In this document: piece after piece, positions 11,490 to 20,437 of the stretch
Numbering within the stretch: position 1 is the first letter of the stretch
Layout of the letters: each line of letters opens with the position of its first letter
Source of the DNA: Flavobacteriales bacterium
GTDB lineage: Bacteria > Bacteroidota > Bacteroidia > Flavobacteriales_D > Sanyastnellaceae
Reading direction: 5' to 3'
Assembly (NCBI GenBank): GCA_016722445.1
Contig: JADKIZ010000006.1
Span: 124,001-188,000 of the forward strand
Length of the DNA: 64,000 nt
Notes under the pieces: generated by a model
Told to the model about the DNA's origin: nothing
Database searches by the model: none
The model's input: the letters and a program-made list of their open reading frames with translations, nothing else
Translations under genes and position numbers: made by a program

Positions 11490-12161
11490 TCAATCCCGTT
11501 TACCGGAAACAATCATCACAAATTCGCCGCGCGGTTCATGTGAGGTGAAATGTTCCTTTACAGTCTGTAAATCACCCCTCACTGTCTCTTCAAATTTTTT
11601 GGAGATCTCCCGACTTACTGAACACTCTCTTTCTGTGCCGCAAAATTGAATGAGTTGGTCAAGTGTTTTCAGCAAACGATGAGGGCTCTCATAAAGAATA
11701 CTGGTGTTTTCGTCTGCAGCGATTTTTTTAATTCTGGTTTCACGTCCTTTTTTGTGTGGAAGAAAACCACAAAAGGTAAATGTCTCGCATGGCAAACCAC
11801 TCACGACAAGGGCTGGCACAAAAGCGGTGGCTCCAGGTAAACACTCCACTTCTATTTCTTCACGAAGGCATTCACGAACCAATAAAAATCCAGGATCGCT
11901 GATGGCTGGAGTGCCAGCATCAGAGACGAGGACAACGTGATTCGACTGTTTGATTCGCTCAACAACACTTTTGAGAACCGCATGCTCATTGTTGAGGTGA
12001 TAGCTCTGTACATGTTTATCTATGGATAAATGTGCAAGCAATTTTTTTGTTTCGCGTGTGTCTTCAGCAAGGATGTAATCACATTCCTTCATCGTGCGAA
12101 TGGCCCGAAGAGTAATGTCTTCGAGATTGCCAATGGGCGTTGGCACAAGTGTAAGTTTCAC
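11490..12161 (-). CDS. rsmI: 16S rRNA (cytidine(1402)-2'-O)-methyltransferase RsmI
   Basis: 223 residues. Tetrapyrrole-methylase fold with the family motifs PTPIGNLEDITLRA (residues 7-20), EDTR (34-37) and VSDAGTPAISDPG (80-92). It 2'-O-methylates C1402 in the decoding centre of 16S rRNA using S-adenosylmethionine. It is shorter than the ~286-residue E. coli enzyme because it lacks the C-terminal extension, which is common in Bacteroidota. Its stop codon abuts the radA stop (convergent). Confidence 0.95.
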   Translation of the reverse strand: MKLTLVPTPIGNLEDITLRAIRTMKECDYILAEDTRETKKLLAHLSIDKHVQSYHLNNEHAVLKSVVERIKQSNHVVLVSDAGTPAISDPGFLLVRECLREEIEVECLPGATAFVPALVVSGLPCETFTFCGFLPHKKGRETRIKKIAADENTSILYESPHRLLKTLDQLIQFCGTERECSVSREISKKFEETVRGDLQTVKEHFTSHEPRGEFVMIVSGKRD

Positions 12162-12185
12162 CAGCTAGATTTTTGTGGTGAAGGA

Positions 12186-12914
12186 TTACATGTATCGACG
12201 TTCTATGAGCTCTACGAAATCAGTAGTGACGGTAGATTCTTCGCTCCATGCATACTTCGAGCGCAAACTTGCGAGTTGTTGCATAGCATCTTCACGCGTG
12301 GTGTTATTCAATTTGTCGATGGCTACTTCGTAATCTTGATTATTTCCCTTGAACAACTCTCTTGAAAACTGAAAGCGCTGATTGAGTGTAATGGCTCTTT
12401 TCAAGTCAGGGATGGGATTATTTTCCATTTTTTCCGCCAGCGATTCTGATGCGGCAACAACACGGCTTAATTTCTCATGTAGGCTTTCTTTCACGTCCGA
12501 CATAACGTTTGCGGCAGGTTTCGAAGGTTCTGTGATCATAGGAACCACTTTGGTTTCCTCTGGGACGTGGGTGTTCACTTCTGTTTTTGTCACTTCTTCA
12601 ATGGCATCAATCAATGATATTTGAAGAGGTTCTTCTGCTTTGGTTTCCTCAAGTCGAAAAGAAATTTCCGGCAATGATTCTGTGTCTGGTGTCTGTTGTT
12701 GTGCAATTGGAGCAGACACGACAACCTGTTCTTTTACTTCGCCGTCGTATGCTTTATATCGAAGGACGATAAGACGTTCAAATAGTTCGCGGCTGGCCTC
12801 GGTGAGATTTTCAAGGTCACTTTTGCTGAGTTCTCCCGTGAGAAGGTTGTCCAGCTTGTGTTTGATGTTACCGGCTATTTCCTGCAGGGTTTGGTATTTC
12901 AGGTTGTCTATCAT
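12186..12914 (-). CDS. Conserved Bacteroidota hypothetical protein
   Basis: 242 residues, no signal peptide or membrane segment. There is a helical N-terminal part (1-60), an acidic low-complexity Pro/Glu/Val-rich middle (65-145), and a conserved-looking helical C-terminal domain (about 150-242) with LNQRFQFSRELFKGNNQDYE and a terminal FVELIERRYM. I recognise this C-terminal pattern from uncharacterised Bacteroidota proteins but know no function. It lies 24 bases upstream of rsmI on the same strand and may be cotranscribed with it. Confidence 0.7.
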   Translation of the reverse strand: MIDNLKYQTLQEIAGNIKHKLDNLLTGELSKSDLENLTEASRELFERLIVLRYKAYDGEVKEQVVVSAPIAQQQTPDTESLPEISFRLEETKAEEPLQISLIDAIEEVTKTEVNTHVPEETKVVPMITEPSKPAANVMSDVKESLHEKLSRVVAASESLAEKMENNPIPDLKRAITLNQRFQFSRELFKGNNQDYEVAIDKLNNTTREDAMQQLASLRSKYAWSEESTVTTDFVELIERRYM

Positions 12915-12968
12915 GGCAGCAATTGTTAATGATGATCAAATGTATACCTCAAAACTGTGTTTGAACAA

Positions 12969-13322
12969 TCAGAGAATGCCAAGTTTTTCACGATCCTTTT
13001 TTGGCAGAGATCCTGCTACCAACAGATAGCTGTCATCAATGAGGCTGCAGATAAGGCTGTCGCGTAAAGAACCGTCTAAAACCAAGGTATTCCAATGCTT
13101 TTTGTTCATATGATAACCGGGGATGATGGCCGAATATTGTTCGCGCAGTTCGATGGCACGTTCAGGATCGCATTTCAAATTGATGCTTTCGAAAGATTCA
13201 ACATCCGTGAGGGCAAACATTTTCCCACCGACTTTAAATACCAGTGTACGATTATCGAATGGGAATTCTTCAGAAGTACCCTTTTTCGCCAAACAATATT
13301 GTCTGTAGTATTCAATATTCAT
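12969..13322 (-). CDS. MmcQ/YjbR family protein
   Basis: 117 residues from the ATG at 13322. Frame extension further upstream lacks family similarity. It shows the family pattern: an N-terminal helix (NIEYYRQYCLAKKG), VFKVGGKMFAL strands, KCDPERAIELREQYSAIIPGYHMNKKHWNTL, and the C-terminal LIDDSYLLVAGSLPKKDR. The YjbR fold is double-wing-like and often annotated as DNA-binding; its biological role is unsettled. It starts 11 bases after the end of the PorP/SprF gene on the same strand. Confidence 0.85.
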   Translation of the reverse strand: MNIEYYRQYCLAKKGTSEEFPFDNRTLVFKVGGKMFALTDVESFESINLKCDPERAIELREQYSAIIPGYHMNKKHWNTLVLDGSLRDSLICSLIDDSYLLVAGSLPKKDREKLGIL

Positions 13323-13333
13323 CACGTGGTGAA

Positions 13334-14260
13334 TTAATCGTACGCAGCGCACGGCACGTGCAATGGATTTGGCTTTGTACATGCCCTGATCCCAAGAATA
13401 ATCTCGTGGGTACTAGCTCCGTCGTAGCGAATTTTATTCATGGTAATGTCGTATGCGTATGCAATGGTAACATAGTTCACAACCGCTAACTTGATCAAGG
13501 CTGAGAACCCATGTCCGGACCTAGCTGCCATACCTACAGCAACCATGTCTTTGTAGTCGAGTAGAAATTGTGCATCAATAGATGCTCTGCTTTTGCCAGT
13601 GTAGTTGATCAGAAATGCAGGCTTGAATGTCATTTCTTCTGTGAGTTTCATTGCGTATCCATTGGCAAAAGAAAAGTGTCTTTGCAGTCGTGTATCCTTT
13701 GGTCCATCAATTTTAGGACTGTTCACATTGCGTACGGAAAGACCATAGAAACGGTCTGGTCTATACAACCAAACGCCAACATTGAAGGTTGGAAAAACAA
13801 AATCATTCACACCACCTGTGATTGCAGGATCAATGTCTTGCAACTCCAGGGTCATTTCGCCATATTCAATGGCGTATTGAGCGAAGCCCACACCCAATCC
13901 GCCGGATAGAAAATATTTATTTGAAAGCTTGATGTGATGTGCAATCAAAAGATTCAGGCTAGTATAACTGAAAGGACCCGCATCATCATTTTCCATCGTG
14001 GCTCCAATTCCAGTAATCCGGAATTTACTGTCTTTGCCAATCTTGCCGTGAAGATTTGCAAAAGCGGTATTGGGAGCGCCTTCAAAACCTTTCCATTGTC
14101 GACGATAACCAAATTTCAAATCCAGACAAGGAGCGGTGCCCACCACTGCTGGGTTGTATTGAAGGTAGTTGTAGGTAAAAAAAGAAAAATGCGAAAGTTG
14201 CTGGGCCGATGAAGTCAGCACAGTTAAAAGCAACAATATGATCGCATAATATTTTTTCAT
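13334..14260 (-). CDS. PorP/SprF family type IX secretion membrane protein
   Basis: 308 residues from the ATG at 14260, opening with a signal peptide (MKKYYAIILLLLTVLTSSAQQ). Next comes the PorP/SprF start (LSHFSFFTYNYLQYNPAVVGT), then alternating amphipathic strands of an outer-membrane beta-barrel with FGYRRQW, an LNLLIAHHIKL segment and a terminal HEIILGIRA strand. SprF-like proteins are needed to secrete or anchor the specific type B substrate encoded next to them. Here the ATG lies 2 bases after the stop of a type B substrate gene, so the two are a cognate pair in one operon. Confidence 0.92.
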   Translation of the reverse strand: MKKYYAIILLLLTVLTSSAQQLSHFSFFTYNYLQYNPAVVGTAPCLDLKFGYRRQWKGFEGAPNTAFANLHGKIGKDSKFRITGIGATMENDDAGPFSYTSLNLLIAHHIKLSNKYFLSGGLGVGFAQYAIEYGEMTLELQDIDPAITGGVNDFVFPTFNVGVWLYRPDRFYGLSVRNVNSPKIDGPKDTRLQRHFSFANGYAMKLTEEMTFKPAFLINYTGKSRASIDAQFLLDYKDMVAVGMAARSGHGFSALIKLAVVNYVTIAYAYDITMNKIRYDGASTHEIILGIRACTKPNPLHVPCAAYD

Positions 14261-14262
14261 GC

Positions 14263-15263
14263 TCAATGCACAATACTCACTACGCCAGTTATTGGTGGTA
14301 TAGTCACTTCAAGTGAATTCAATTCTATAACATAGTAATACGGACCCGTAGGTATTTCGCGTCCCTTGTATGTTCCATCCCATGGCTGTGCGTAACCAAC
14401 CGATTTAAAAATACTTTGTCCCCAACGGTCGAATACTTCAATTTGACAATTGGGAAATCTTTCAATGTATTTGATGCGGAACGAATCATTGATGCCATCT
14501 CCATTTGGTGTGAACGTGTTAAAAATGATCACGGGATCACTTACTGTGATAGAAACGAGATCAGTAAGCACACAATCTCCAACACTGCCCGTTACTTGAA
14601 AAGTTGTAGTTCATCTGGCGTAGCGCCCGGAGTCGTACTTGTAGGGTCATCCAAAAATTGGGCAGGCGACCAATTGATGGAAGCTGTTGTATCCGCTCCG
14701 GCAACATTCAGTTCAACCGATTCTCCCAATGAAATCAGAATTTGTCCACCAGCTACACCAGCGACAATTTCAACCGCGGTGCCTGAAATATTGACGTCAT
14801 AAGCACAAGGCCCATAATTCGCTGAGTCATGGTTTGAACCTACAATGACAATGTAATCTTGGTTGTCTGCAAGGTTTGCGATGTCAATGGTGAATGTGGA
14901 TGCGCTATCAGCGAAGCACAATGGATTGATGTAGTTGGCAGGGTCACAAGGATCGGTATTGGCGAGCAACGGCGCCACAAGTACTTGAATGCTGTCGTTG
15001 CCTAGAATATCATCACAATCATAATTGTTGATGACAATTTCCACAGAACTCACCTGTGCGATGCTATTGGTGTGAAACGAATAGTAGAATGTTTCTGCTG
15101 CGTTGAAACAAGCTGTAACTACCGGGTTTGCTGTCAATGTATCCACTGGCTGTGGGGTGCCTGAACACATGGGATTGGTCAGTGCATCACCGCATCCCTG
15201 CGCATTGGCTTCCAATACAGCAAAGCAAATGACAGAGTACAGAAACAGTCTCATGAATTTCAT
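14263..15263 (-). CDS. T9SS type B secreted protein, frameshifted, partner of the PorP/SprF protein
   Basis: About 333 residues after repair. Start ATG at 15263; signal peptide MKFMRLFLYSVICFAVLEANAQ. The mature part is a Cys-containing beta-sandwich region (CGDALTNPMCSG, YYSFHTNS, IVIVGSNHD) resembling a PPC-like domain, then an Ig-like stretch with INWSPAQFL. The frame breaks at about 14610: adding one A to GATGAACTAC gives DETTTFQVTGSVGDC and continues into VLTDLVSITV. The type B sorting domain ends the protein (IFNTFTPNGDGINDSFRI, FDRWGQSIF, GVVSIVH). The immediately downstream SprF-like gene is its likely dedicated secretion partner. Confidence 0.82.
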
Positions 15264-15417
15264 TCGGGTAGCCTTCAACGTAAGTATGCGAAAATAGTTG
15301 GCTGGACGGCCATTGGAAATGAAGTACAGCGTCATGTTGGCGGTTTTTTGCACAACGTTTTCAGCATTTGAATGTTGTGCAGAATACCGGCTTAACACAG
15401 TGTTTTGACCTGTGTAT

Positions 15418-15924
15418 TTATGCAAATTCTATAAGAACCTGGTTTTTTTCGACAGCCTTTCCTTTGATGGCATTGATTTTTTTGACTGATCCAGGTGCTG
15501 GGCATTTGATGACGTTTTCCATTTTCATGGCCTCAAGGATGAGCAAAGGAGTATCTTTTTCTACGAGATCGCCATCCTTCACAAGAATTTCAAGAACAAG
15601 ACCCGGCATTGGCGCTTTGAGGTCTTTCAATTTTGCAGCACCAGCCCCTTCCATTCCGAGACTTTTCAGCAGGTCATCATATCGATCTTTAAGATGAACC
15701 GGATAAACATGACCATTCACTTTTACTAAAACTTCTTTGGTTTCCATGTTCAAGTCGATGACTTCCGCCACGAATGATTTATTTTTTAGGATCCAATGGG
15801 TTTTGTTTTGACCCGTAGAAATCATGTCAGCGGAAAATACTTCGCCGTTTATTTTTCCTTCCTCGCTTTTCCCATCCCATTCGAGGTCAAATTGCGTTGT
15901 TCCGTTAACTTTGGCGTGATACAT
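15418..15924 (-). CDS. Biotin carboxyl carrier protein (acyl-CoA carboxylase type)
   Basis: 168 residues. The C-terminal biotinyl domain (about 95-168) carries the attachment motif EAMKMEN, with the Lys as the biotinylation site, and a preceding APMPGLVLEILVKDGD turn. The ~90-residue N-terminal part matches the N-terminal extension seen in Bacteroidota carriers of acetyl/propionyl-CoA carboxylases. The biotin carboxylase and carboxyltransferase subunits are not in this window. It is divergent from hemW with a 67-base gap. Confidence 0.9.
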   Translation of the reverse strand: MYHAKVNGTTQFDLEWDGKSEEGKINGEVFSADMISTGQNKTHWILKNKSFVAEVIDLNMETKEVLVKVNGHVYPVHLKDRYDDLLKSLGMEGAGAAKLKDLKAPMPGLVLEILVKDGDLVEKDTPLLILEAMKMENVIKCPAPGSVKKINAIKGKAVEKNQVLIEFA

Positions 15925-15979
15925 ATGCTCAGAATTAATGGCACGAAACTAATTGATTTCAGTCTGTCTTTAACCACCA

Positions 15980-15987
15980 TACTTTCG
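15980..15987 (+). promoter_or_regulatory. -7-like element TACTTTCG before hemW
   Basis: TACTTTCG differs from TAnnTTTG at one base and ends 4 bases before the hemW ATG. A TTG sits at 15953-15955, a slightly long spacing. If real, the transcript would be essentially leaderless. Confidence 0.35.
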
Positions 15988-15991
15988 CCGT

Positions 15992-17121
15992 ATGGCAGGA
16001 ATCTACTTACACATCCCTTTTTGCAGACAAGCCTGTCACTATTGTGACTTTCATTTTTCAACAACATTGCACAGCAAATCCGAATTATTGGCTGCGATGC
16101 ATACCGAAATCAGGATGCGTAAACAATATGTTCACAACGAACGAATCAACACGATTTATTTTGGAGGGGAACACCTTCATTACTCGATGAAGATGATTTG
16201 AAACGGTTATTGGACGTGTTATTTGAAACACATCAAGTAGCCATGGGTGCTGAGATTACACTAGAGGCGAATCCGGACGATTTGGACAAAAGAAAAATCA
16301 AATCACTCCATGATGCTGGGATCAATCGTTTGAGCATCGGAATTCAAAGTTTTAGAGATGAAGATTTACAATTGATGAATCGTGTTCATCGTGCAGAACA
16401 ATCAGAATATGCTGTGAAAGCATCACAGGACGCGGGATTTGAAAACATCACCATTGATTTGATTTATTCCATTCCTGGTTTGGCCATGTCTTCTTGGCAA
16501 CAGAATTTAGAAAAAGCCATGGATCTTGAAGTGCAACACATCAGCGCATATAGTCTTACCATCGAACCGAAAACTGTTTTTGGTCATCGTTTTGCAAAGG
16601 GTTTACTTACGCCTGTTGACGAATCTTTGAGTCAAGATCAATTTTTGATGATGGTTGAAACGTTTGCGGAACATGGGTATCGTCAGTATGAAGTTTCCAA
16701 TTTTGGAAAAACAGGATTCGAATCAAAACACAATTCTTCTTATTGGAAGGGAGAATGGTATACCGGATTTGGTCCATCGGCACATTCATTTGACGGGAAG
16801 AATCGGCAGTGGAACGTAGCCAACAATCAGCAATACATTCGTGCTTTGTCAAAAGGCGAATTATTGTTTGAGCGTGAAGAACTCACTCCGGAAATGAGGT
16901 TGAACGAATATTTGATGACAGGATTACGTACCATATGGGGCGTGGACCTTCAATACATTCGTGATCAATTTGGAGTAGATATCAAATCATCTTATTCGGG
17001 TGAAATTGAGGCGTGGATTGCAGAAGGCAAAATGAAGGAGTCGGGAAGTGTTTTGACATTGACTTCACAAGGATTTTTGTTTGCCGATCGGATAGCCTCG
17101 GATTTATTTATTGTAGCATGA
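15992..17121 (+). CDS. hemW: Radical SAM family heme chaperone HemW, frameshifted
   Basis: About 376 residues after repair. The N-terminus has the radical SAM cluster motif CxxxCxxC (C11, C15, C18) in AGIYLHIPFCRQACHYCDF. After INTIYFGG the frame is lost at the G run 16166-16169. Adding one G restores FGGGTPSLLDEDDLKRLL, the typical HemW glycine-rich SAM-binding segment, and the rest (LEANPDDL, RLSIGIQSF, DLIYSIPGL, GFGPSAHSF) follows in the second frame. HemW-type proteins bind heme and deliver it to respiratory enzymes; older databases call them oxygen-independent coproporphyrinogen oxidase. The stop overlaps the next start (ATGA at 17118). Confidence 0.92.
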
Positions 17122-17888
17122 AAGCCACCATACAACACAAAGAAAAAACGTTTCGTGTCGATTTAAGTCGACCCTTGGATATTTCAATTCCATTGTCGCC
17201 GCAAGGGCCACGTGCATGGTATGTTGATCCGATGAAAATCTCACCGGTGATCAATGCACATTTTGCCGGTAGTGTTGCTTTGAATGGTAGTGTAAACTTC
17301 AACAACATTTTTTTCAATCCACACGGACATGGCACACATACTGAAAGCGTTGGTCACATCACCCGAGAATTTGTAAGTGTGAATCAATCGCTGCAACAGT
17401 ATTTTTTTGATGCATTGCTGATCACCATCGATCCAATATTGGCAACGGAAGACGTGCTGATTACCAAAATGGGTGATAAGTTGATTACTGCGAAACAATT
17501 GGCCGTGGCGATTGGGAGCCACCGACCGGAGGCGTTGATTCTTCGAACCAAGCCCAACAAAGAATCGAAATGTCACACAAATTATTCGGATACCAATTTC
17601 CCATACTTTGAAAGCGAAGCATTGAAACTGTTGTCAGATTTTGGTGTAGAGCATTTGCTCGTGGATTTACCATCCGTTGATCGTGAAAGTGATGGTGGTG
17701 CATTGATGGCTCATCATGCATTTTGGAACCATCCTGTGGCTACTAGACAACATTGCACCATCACTGAATTTATTTTTGTTTCTGATCTGATTGCGGATGG
17801 AGAATATTTATTGAATCTTCAAACCGCGCCATTTGAAAATGACGCCACACCATCTCGTCCAGTTCTTTATCAAATTGAAAGATCTTAA
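17118..17888 (+). CDS. Cyclase family protein (kynurenine formamidase-like hydrolase)
   Basis: 256 residues from the ATG at 17118, which overlaps the hemW stop. The metal-binding signature of the cyclase family (PF04199) is visible as NPHGHGTHTESVGHI (about 70-84), with a later DLPSVDRESDGG...HHAFW segment (about 195-215) that supplies the second His group. Family members hydrolyse amide or lactone bonds, for example N-formylkynurenine, using zinc or manganese. The substrate here cannot be told. The stop codon shares bases with the convergent folC stop. Confidence 0.88.
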   Translation: MKATIQHKEKTFRVDLSRPLDISIPLSPQGPRAWYVDPMKISPVINAHFAGSVALNGSVNFNNIFFNPHGHGTHTESVGHITREFVSVNQSLQQYFFDALLITIDPILATEDVLITKMGDKLITAKQLAVAIGSHRPEALILRTKPNKESKCHTNYSDTNFPYFESEALKLLSDFGVEHLLVDLPSVDRESDGGALMAHHAFWNHPVATRQHCTITEFIFVSDLIADGEYLLNLQTAPFENDATPSRPVLYQIERS

Positions 17889-19099
17889 AGAACCTCTGCA
17901 ACGGTAAAGAAACTTCCGCCGACGAATATCAAGTCGTTTTGATCTGCCGAATTTTTAGCAGCTTGAAATGCATCGAATACTGTTGAAAATACTTCGCCAT
18001 TCAACCCGTGAATAGCCGCTTCTTGAGCGAGCAATGCTGCGTTCATCCCACGTGGAATATTCGCTTTGCAGAAATAATAGATGGCGTCTTTGGGTAATAG
18101 TCTGAGTATGTGATTCAAATCTTTATCAGCCGCGAGACCAAGAACAAAATGAAGTCGATTGTATGTTTCGCTTTGCAATTGTTGCACGATGAAACGAATA
18201 CCGTCTTCGTTGTGACCTACGTCCACAATGACACGCGGAGATTCCTGCAAAGTCTGCCAACGACCCATGAGTTGGGTGTTTGTAATCACATTCGAAAAGC
18301 CCTTGTGGATATGTGCGTCGGTTATTGGAAATTTTCGCTGTAGTGTTTTTAGTGTGCACCAGGCGGTGGTGCTATTTTCTTTTTGATAAAAACCGCGCAA
18401 TGGTACCTCTGCGATGCTATCCGTGCATTGAGCAGAGTCGATCAATTCAGCTTTTTCGAATGCGGCTTTTTGTTGCATGATTTGTTTTGCGTCATCACGC
18501 ATTTTACCCATCACAACCGGAACATTTTTTTTGATGATTCCCGCTTTTTCCGAAGCTATTTTTTCTATTGTATCACCTAGAAGATTCATGTGATCGAAAC
18601 CAATATTGGTGATGACGCTGATTTCAGGTGTAATGACATTGGTGCTGTCTAATCTTCCACCCAACCCGGTTTCTATCACGGCAAAATCCGTGTTCTCTTT
18701 TTTGAAATACCAAAAACAGAGTGCCACAGTGATTTCGAAAAATGATGGTTTAAGATCTTCCCAGGCATTTCGATATGTTTCTACAAATTGCACAACCTCA
18801 ACTGCGGGAATCATAATTCCATTGATCCGAATCCTCTCACGAAAGTCTTTCAAGTGAGGAGAGGTGTAAAGTCCGGTTTTGAATCCAGCTTCTTGTAATA
18901 CTGATGCTATGAGGTGTGAAGTACTGCCTTTCCCATTTGTTCCTGCAACATGAATGCAGCGAAGTCCATGATGTGGATTGCCAACCTGATCCAGCAACGT
19001 GATTGTGTTGTCCAAACCTGGTTTGTATGCTGCCGGACCAATGCGGTGGTACATCGGCAACTGCGCATACATGTAATCGAGGATTTCCTGATAATTCAT
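17885..19099 (-). CDS. folC: Bifunctional folylpolyglutamate synthase/dihydrofolate synthase
   Basis: 404 residues. Mur-ligase fold with the ATP-binding loop HVAGTNGKGSTSHL near residue 48, followed by TGLYTSPHL and FRERIRINGI, then ETGLGGRLDSTNVI and GFDHMNLLGDTIEKIASEKAGI. It adds glutamate to dihydropteroate and to reduced folates in the cytoplasm. The start ATG at 19099 lies only a few bases after a strong terminator hairpin for the upstream gene. Length fits the family (~420). Confidence 0.95.
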   Translation of the reverse strand: MNYQEILDYMYAQLPMYHRIGPAAYKPGLDNTITLLDQVGNPHHGLRCIHVAGTNGKGSTSHLIASVLQEAGFKTGLYTSPHLKDFRERIRINGIMIPAVEVVQFVETYRNAWEDLKPSFFEITVALCFWYFKKENTDFAVIETGLGGRLDSTNVITPEISVITNIGFDHMNLLGDTIEKIASEKAGIIKKNVPVVMGKMRDDAKQIMQQKAAFEKAELIDSAQCTDSIAEVPLRGFYQKENSTTAWCTLKTLQRKFPITDAHIHKGFSNVITNTQLMGRWQTLQESPRVIVDVGHNEDGIRFIVQQLQSETYNRLHFVLGLAADKDLNHILRLLPKDAIYYFCKANIPRGMNAALLAQEAAIHGLNGEVFSTVFDAFQAAKNSADQNDLIFVGGSFFTVAEVL

Positions 19100-19103
19100 G
19101 AAT

Positions 19104-19136
19104 AAAAAAACCTTACAGAATAGTTCTGTAAGGTTT
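19104..19136 (-). terminator. Intrinsic terminator of the exbB-exbD-tonB-like operon, abutting the folC start
   Basis: A perfect 13-bp stem: AAACCTTACAGAA (19108-19120) and TTCTGTAAGGTTT (19124-19136), loop TAG. On the minus strand it runs into T7. It lies 21 bases beyond the TonB-like stop, and its U-tract ends about 5 bases before the folC ATG. Confidence 0.9.
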
Positions 19137-19156
19137 GCAAATAAAACAAGAATACT

Positions 19157-20032
19157 TTAGTTCAGTTTGAAAGTAATGGTGATCGTGCCCTTTTGTTCGT
19201 TTTGGCCTGAAGAACTAAACTTCGCTTCGCGTGCAGCTTTTTCTGCAAGCTGAAAGAGCTTCGCTGAAGTTGCCTGAGATTTAGCCGCATTGGCTACCGC
19301 TTTGGTCACGTTTCCATTTTTATCTACCCAAATATCCACCACAACGACACCTTCTTCGGGAGCTGTTTCTTTGAGAGAAGGTTTGCGGTTCATGGTGCGT
19401 CCGCTCAACGAATAATTGGCATTTAACCCACCACTTCCTGGGCCAGAACCGGGACCATTGCCAGGGCCAGTACCAGTGCCGTTACCACCACCTTGTCCCC
19501 CGCCAGTTCCTGCACTTCCACCACCACTTACGGTTCCTTTGCCATCGATCTTACCATCAGCTGCTCCTTGATTACCAGATCCGCTCGTATTGCCGTTTCC
19601 GCCTTTGTTGATGTTGCCCAACGCGCCGCTCAATCCACCTGAAATTTGAGGTTTGGGATCATCCTTCGGTTTGGTGTTGGGGTCTTTGGGTTTATCTGCG
19701 GGTTTGTTGTTCGGTTTATTATTGACAACCGGAGTTTCAGCACTGGCGTTCTCATCCGTGATGGCGTTATTGTCTTCAATTACTGGCTCAGTCACGCTGT
19801 TTTCTGCTGGCGCTTCCGAGTCGGGATTGTCGCCCCAACCATCTATATCGTTCCCCATTCCTGCAACATCCATTGACATGAGTCCTGAATAGCCAAGGCC
19901 ATCATTCCCGCCGCCGCCGCCGGTGCCCTGACATTTAAAAAGAAACAGACTTGCGACCAATGCCGCATGAAACAGAATGGTTCCTGTAAGTGACACGTTT
20001 TTGTCTTTCTGAAGTGTTGCAGTAGTACTCAT
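19157..20032 (-). CDS. TonB-like energy transducer
   Basis: 291 residues. One N-terminal membrane helix (about 14-33, LTGTILFHAALVASLFLFK), then a long Gly/Asn/Pro/Lys-rich periplasmic spacer (about 36-220) with strings of PKDPNTKPKDDPKP and GSGPGSG type, then a compact C-terminal domain (about 225-291) with VVVDIWVDKNGNVTKAVA and GTITITFKLN, resembling TonB C-terminal folds. It would transmit proton-motive force from ExbB/ExbD to outer-membrane receptors. It is last in the exbB-exbD-tonB-like operon; its start lies 4 bases beyond the exbD stop. Confidence 0.88.
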   Translation of the reverse strand: MSTTATLQKDKNVSLTGTILFHAALVASLFLFKCQGTGGGGGNDGLGYSGLMSMDVAGMGNDIDGWGDNPDSEAPAENSVTEPVIEDNNAITDENASAETPVVNNKPNNKPADKPKDPNTKPKDDPKPQISGGLSGALGNINKGGNGNTSGSGNQGAADGKIDGKGTVSGGGSAGTGGGQGGGNGTGTGPGNGPGSGPGSGGLNANYSLSGRTMNRKPSLKETAPEEGVVVVDIWVDKNGNVTKAVANAAKSQATSAKLFQLAEKAAREAKFSSSGQNEQKGTITITFKLN

Positions 20033-20035
20033 GAC

Positions 20036-20431
20036 TTATTCATCTTTGGGTTTTGTAGCAATAAACGGTTGCCAGCCGTTTTCTTTCAGTACAGCGAACA
20101 ACTCAATTGTTTCACCAGTTGGTACATCCCGATCAATATTTAACACAACTTTTTTATCCGGACTGCTGTCCAGTATTGCTCTAAGACGAATTTCAATGTC
20201 TTCTTTTGCGATTTCAGCGGAGTTCACCATGTAGCGTAAGTCGCTGGTGATGGTAACCGTAACAGTAGACTGCGTCGGCGTTCCGGTTGAAGTTTTGGGT
20301 AGATTCACTTGTTCTCCATTCACCGCAAGTGTACTTGCGATGATGAAGAAGATGAGGAGCATGAAGATGATATCCGACAATGCGGACATCGCTGGCTCGA
20401 CATGGACTTTATTTCTGCGGCCGAAATTCAT
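20036..20431 (-). CDS. exbD: ExbD/TolR family biopolymer transport protein
   Basis: 131 residues with a single membrane helix near the N-terminus (SALSDIIFMLLIFFIIASTL, about 16-35). The Asp in the SD motif is the conserved proton-path residue. The ~95-residue periplasmic domain contains KKVVLNIDRDVPTGE. It partners with ExbB to energise the TonB-like protein encoded next. The start is 6 bases after the exbB stop. Confidence 0.93.
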   Translation of the reverse strand: MNFGRRNKVHVEPAMSALSDIIFMLLIFFIIASTLAVNGEQVNLPKTSTGTPTQSTVTVTITSDLRYMVNSAEIAKEDIEIRLRAILDSSPDKKVVLNIDRDVPTGETIELFAVLKENGWQPFIATKPKDE

Positions 20432-20437
20432 GTTTCT

